From the NCBI GenBank assembly GCA_020073165.1, contig JAIQFP010000025.1:1-64000 (forward strand): a stretch of DNA of 64,000 nucleotides. Direction: 5' to 3'. A model generated the notes under the pieces. The model did not search any database, was not told the DNA's origin, and saw only the letters and a list, made by a program, of their open reading frames with translations. This DNA is from Terriglobia bacterium (GTDB lineage Bacteria; Acidobacteriota; Terriglobia; Terriglobales; Acidobacteriaceae). The position numbers and the translations under genes are program-made. Positions 61,202 through 64,000 of this stretch are shown one piece after another; position 1 is the first letter of the stretch, and each line of letters starts with the position of its first letter.

Positions 61202-62272
61202 ATGCCTACAAAGTCTCGTCCTGGCATCTCTGTGGGGGAGATGCTCTCCGCCTGGTGGAATATTCTCAGCGGCAGCGTTCCCATGCTCTCCATCGAAATC
61301 ACGCGCGAGTGTCCGTTGCGCTGTCCGGGATGCTATGCCTATGGCGAGACCCACCTGGGCGGCGGCCAGACGCTGCGCGAGTTATCGGACTATCGCGGCG
61401 ACGCGCTGGTCGAAGGTGTTCTCAAAGTAGTGGAGAAGCACAAGGCCCTGCACGTCTCTCTAGTCGGCGGCGAGCCCCTGATCCGGCATCGTGAACTCAG
61501 CCGCATTCTTCCCGAGCTCAGCGCGCGCGGGCGATTCGTGCTGGTCGTGACCAGCGCCGTGATTCCGATTCCCCAGGAGTGGATGAAGCTTCCCAGACTG
61601 CGAGTTGCCGTCTCAGTGGATGGGTTGCCGGAGCACCACAATGTGCGACGGGAACCGGCGACCTACGAGCGCATTCTGAACAACATTGAAGGCCGCCAGG
61701 TGAATATTCATTGCACCATTACCCACCCCATGGTGCAGCGCTCCGGATACCTGCAAGAATTCATGGCTTTCTGGGATGCGCGTCCGGAAGTGAACCGGAT
61801 TTGGGTGAGCCTTTACAGCCCGCAGGCGGGCGAGGAGAGTGCAGAAAGGCTAACCGCCGAAGACCGCGGCAGGCTGGCGCAGGAGTTGCCCGAGCTGTCG
61901 GCACAATACCCGAAGCTGCTGATGAGTCCGAGCATGGCACGAACTTTGCTTTCTCCGCCTGCAAATCCGCAGGAGTGCCTGTTCTCCAAGATGTCCACCA
62001 ACTACTCGGCCGACCTGCGCACCCGGGTGGAGCCTTGCATTTTTGGCGGGACACCGGATTGCAGCCAGTGCGGGTGCGCGGTCACGGCCGGCATGCACCA
62101 ATTGAAAAATGTCCAGTTGCTGGGACCTTTGAAGGCTGGGCACCTGGTACGCGCTTCCATCGCCATCGGTTCAGCCGCCAATCGTTTGCGCGCAGGATCG
62201 GTCATGCCAGCGCGCTGGAATGGGCTCCCCTCGTCGCAGCCCGAAAGCCCACTGGTGCAAATTGACAGCTAG
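61202..62272 (+). CDS. Radical SAM protein with SPASM-like C-terminus
   Basis: Encodes 356 residues from ATG 61202; earlier in-frame sequence is the preceding gene and repeat. The cluster site is CPLRCPGC in ITRECPLRCPGCYAYG; HVSLVGGEPLI and AVSVDGLPEHHNVRREPATYERIL follow the HpnH/activating-enzyme-like radical SAM pattern. The C-terminus holds Cys residues (ECLFSKM, EPCIFGGTPDCSQCGC) that could bind an extra cluster. Not related closely to the RiPP maturase at 12598. Function unknown; possible roles include peptide or lipid modification. Confidence 0.8.
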   Translation: MPTKSRPGISVGEMLSAWWNILSGSVPMLSIEITRECPLRCPGCYAYGETHLGGGQTLRELSDYRGDALVEGVLKVVEKHKALHVSLVGGEPLIRHRELSRILPELSARGRFVLVVTSAVIPIPQEWMKLPRLRVAVSVDGLPEHHNVRREPATYERILNNIEGRQVNIHCTITHPMVQRSGYLQEFMAFWDARPEVNRIWVSLYSPQAGEESAERLTAEDRGRLAQELPELSAQYPKLLMSPSMARTLLSPPANPQECLFSKMSTNYSADLRTRVEPCIFGGTPDCSQCGCAVTAGMHQLKNVQLLGPLKAGHLVRASIAIGSAANRLRAGSVMPARWNGLPSSQPESPLVQIDS

Positions 62273-62282
62273 CGAATTTGCA

Positions 62283-62528
62283 TCACGCCTTTTTTAGCGC
62301 TCGGACGACCGCCACCAGCACCACCGCTCCTAGGATTGCCACCAGGATGCTGGGGATCAGTCCTCCGGAGGTGTAGAAACCAAAGAAGCTCATGATCCAT
62401 CCGCCGATGATGCTCCCGACAATGCCGAGCACGATGTCCACCAGGATGCCGTAGCCGGAGCCTTTCATGATCTTGCCGGTGGCCCAGCCGGCAATCAGTC
62501 CCACCAGAATCATCCAGATGAAATACAT
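62283..62528 (-). CDS. GlsB/YeaQ/YmgE family stress-response membrane protein
   Basis: Encodes 81 residues from ATG 62528, with GAGGAAC upstream. Three membrane helices: the first IWMILVGLIAGWATGKIM, the second GYGILVDIVLGIVGSIIGGWIMSFFG and the third LIPSILVAILGAVVLVAVVRAL. The GWxTGKIM and GxVGxxIGGW patterns define the transglycosylase-associated (GlsB) family of small stress proteins. It converges with the radical SAM gene, 10 bp apart. Confidence 0.9.
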   Translation of the reverse strand: MYFIWMILVGLIAGWATGKIMKGSGYGILVDIVLGIVGSIIGGWIMSFFGFYTSGGLIPSILVAILGAVVLVAVVRALKKA

Positions 62529-62657
62529 AGTTCCTCCTCAGTCAGCGCGCGGAGACTACTCGTCCGCATGCCGCAGTGTCAAGCGGGGATGGGGTAAGAA
62601 CACCACGGGAGGGCGGGGTAGCGGGTGAAAGCCATCATTTTTTCAGTAGTTGGTGCT

Positions 62658-62982
62658 ATGGCGATGTTACGCCAATGAATTGTCGTGCCTCAATCTCTAG
62701 CTGCCCGGCGCACCAGAGTCGTCGTTGCCCTTCCACGATGCCCTGAAGATAGGAAAAAGGAAACCCGTCAATGGTAAGCCGCAAACTATGGCAACAATGC
62801 CCGCGAAAAGCGAATGCCACTTTACCAAGCCGATCACAAAATCGACCACGGCGCAGATTGAAAAGAAGACAAGCGGAGTCGGACGGTTCATCTCGTCAGC
62901 ATTATGCTCCACTCGGCACAATCTCTGCGATTCCAGTAGAAACGGCTAGGGGAAGATGAGTGAAATGGCGATGTTACGCCAA
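62658..62982. repeat. 18-bp direct repeats flanking a small gene
   Basis: ATGGCGATGTTACGCCAA is identical at 62658-62675 and 62965-62982. Each copy contains the hairpin GGCG-ATGTTA-CGCC. The intervening 290 bp hold the small membrane gene at 62697-62891. Confidence 0.65.
62697..62891 (-). CDS. Small hypothetical membrane protein
   Basis: Encodes 64 residues from ATG 62891. Two hydrophobic segments (LVFFSICAVVDFVIGLVKW and LFAGIVAIVCGLPLTGFLFPIF) and a charged tail. The ribosome-binding site is weak. It lies inside the 18-bp direct-repeat pair. No family recognised. Confidence 0.45.
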   Translation of the reverse strand: MNRPTPLVFFSICAVVDFVIGLVKWHSLFAGIVAIVCGLPLTGFLFPIFRASWKGNDDSGAPGS

Positions 62983-63258
62983 CTACCGCCGCGGTTGATC
63001 TGACGTCACATGCACGAAAAAAGAATCCGGTTTCCCACGCAAGGGACGCAGCCCCTTTATTATGAAAAGCTGCCCGATGGCAGTCACACGCAGAGTTCCC
63101 GTTTGGGAATGCAACCATTCTCCGGTTGCGATTTTTCCTCTGGCCATCCTCCGTCGAGCGCGAAAATGTAGGTAGATAAGAGTGCCTGGGCCGTTTTTCA
63201 CAGGTTCGGTCTGGTGTGGTTCCCACTCCAGACTGCGGCATGTCTGGCGGAGGTTCCT
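62983..63258. other. Intergenic region before the secreted protease gene
   Basis: About 276 bp with no supported gene. Antisense frames here are low complexity. The promoter for the protease gene is expected in this interval, but I do not see a clear -35/-10 pair. Confidence 0.3.
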
Positions 63259-64000
63259 ATGCGATCCCGGAATGCAGCTTCAATTCTCCTTTTCTTCTTC
63301 GGCACGCTTGCCAGCGCCTTCTCGCAGGCCACCACACCAACCCTGTCGGGCGACCAGATTATTGACCGAACCTCTCCCGCGGTCGTACTCATCCTCGCCG
63401 GTTCGGGGAATGGTCAAGTCGCGGCTATCGGCTCCGGTCTTATCGTCCGTCCGGAAGGGGTCGTGCTCACCGCGAACCATGTAGTGAAGGGCATGCGTGA
63501 GGTCCAGGTGCGCCTCAAGAGCGGCGACGTTTACGATCGAGTGGAACTGATCGCAAGCGATGAGCGCCGGGACATCGCTGCCCTCCGCATCCCGGCTACC
63601 GGCCTTGCCGTGTTGCCGATAGCCAGCTCTGCCGACGTCCACGCTGGTGCCCCCGTCTACCTCGTCTCCAACGGCGCCGGACTGCCCTGGACCGCTTCCT
63701 CGGGTGTACTCAGCGCATCACGTATGGCTGATGACGTGCCTGGGGCTGGCAGCGGTTACCGCCTGCTGCAGTTCACGGCCCCGCTTTCTCCCGGCTCCAG
63801 CGGCGGCGTGCTGGTCGATGCCCAAGCTCGTGCCCTGGGTATAGTGGTCGGCTCGATCACGCCGGGACAAAACGTGAACTTCGCCGTTCCCGTGGATAGC
63901 ATCGCCGGGCTCTCCGCGGTAGCGGGCGGCACACCCTTCGCTTCCGGTTCCGGCCTGCAGCTTCCCACGGCCGCTTCCGTGGGCGGCGCGCCTGCTCCCG
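63259..64000 (+). CDS. Secreted trypsin-like serine protease (partial, runs off the edge)
   Basis: The gene starts at ATG 63259, with GGAGG at 63248-63252, and is open to the window edge, giving 247 residues so far. A signal peptide (AASILLFFFGTLASAFSQ) is followed by a trypsin-like HtrA-type domain: His in LTANHVV, Asp in DERRDIAALRI and Ser in SPGSSGGVLVD, all intact. The last residues are a Ser/Ala/Pro-rich linker that may lead to a PDZ or other C-terminal domain outside the window. Confidence 0.82.
   Translation, partial: MRSRNAASILLFFFGTLASAFSQATTPTLSGDQIIDRTSPAVVLILAGSGNGQVAAIGSGLIVRPEGVVLTANHVVKGMREVQVRLKSGDVYDRVELIASDERRDIAALRIPATGLAVLPIASSADVHAGAPVYLVSNGAGLPWTASSGVLSASRMADDVPGAGSGYRLLQFTAPLSPGSSGGVLVDAQARALGIVVGSITPGQNVNFAVPVDSIAGLSAVAGGTPFASGSGLQLPTAASVGGAPAP

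Overview
The window is GC-rich, densely coded DNA that looks like a chromosome segment of an Acidobacteriota species, most likely of the Terriglobia. This assignment is inference from gene content: a PadR regulator next to a very large duplicated-type ABC permease (ADOP), an Alternative Complex III plus caa3 oxidase locus, many PilZ proteins, and short GC-rich palindromic repeats in and between genes. I saw no rRNA, tRNA or CRISPR array. Layout, left to right: 1-440 holds the tail of an insertion-sequence transposase and the stump of a broken secreted-protein gene. 0.5-7.8 kb holds a DinB-like secreted protein, a sigma-54 activator fused to PilZ, an exported S8 protease with a hexapeptide-repeat tail and a tiny exported peptide beside it, and an HD-GYP/GAF/GGDEF/PilZ membrane protein. 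7.8-11.9 kb is a peptide-type ABC importer operon whose genes overlap by 1-4 bases. 12.0-18.7 kb is the most interesting region: a compact minus-strand operon encodes a 59-residue precursor peptide, an S26-like peptidase, an HPr-kinase-like ATPase, a PqqD-like recognition protein and a SPASM radical SAM enzyme. It lies beside an ABC exporter pair and a nucleotidyltransferase-fold protein. Together these look like a complete ribosomally synthesised, post-translationally modified peptide (RiPP) pathway. 18.7-30.3 kb holds ProC, a HemL-like aminotransferase, a kelch protein, an operon of three short-chain dehydrogenases with a secreted protein among them, an RMD1-like membrane protein and a 1020-residue FAD/iron-sulfur oxidoreductase. 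31-43.8 kb is a respiratory operon read leftwards: actA-B-C-D-E-F, a small membrane protein, a SCO copper chaperone, then coxB-A-C-D. It would take electrons from quinol through ACIII to cytochrome c and an A2-type caa3 oxidase. A composite inverted-repeat element separates actA from actB. 44-53 kb holds an aldehyde dehydrogenase, an amidase, a PgeF-like protein, an HU protein, SppA, a zinc-ribbon protein, a lipid kinase carrying palindromic repeats in frame, and TyrS. 52.7-64 kb holds a TlpA-like thioredoxin protein, PurN, the PadR/ADOP pair, GTP-type PEP carboxykinase, a VOC protein, a small membrane gene flanked by inverted repeats, a second radical SAM protein, two small membrane proteins, and a secreted trypsin-like protease that runs off the right edge. 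Identifications rest on motifs read in the translated sequence and on family knowledge; no database search was run.
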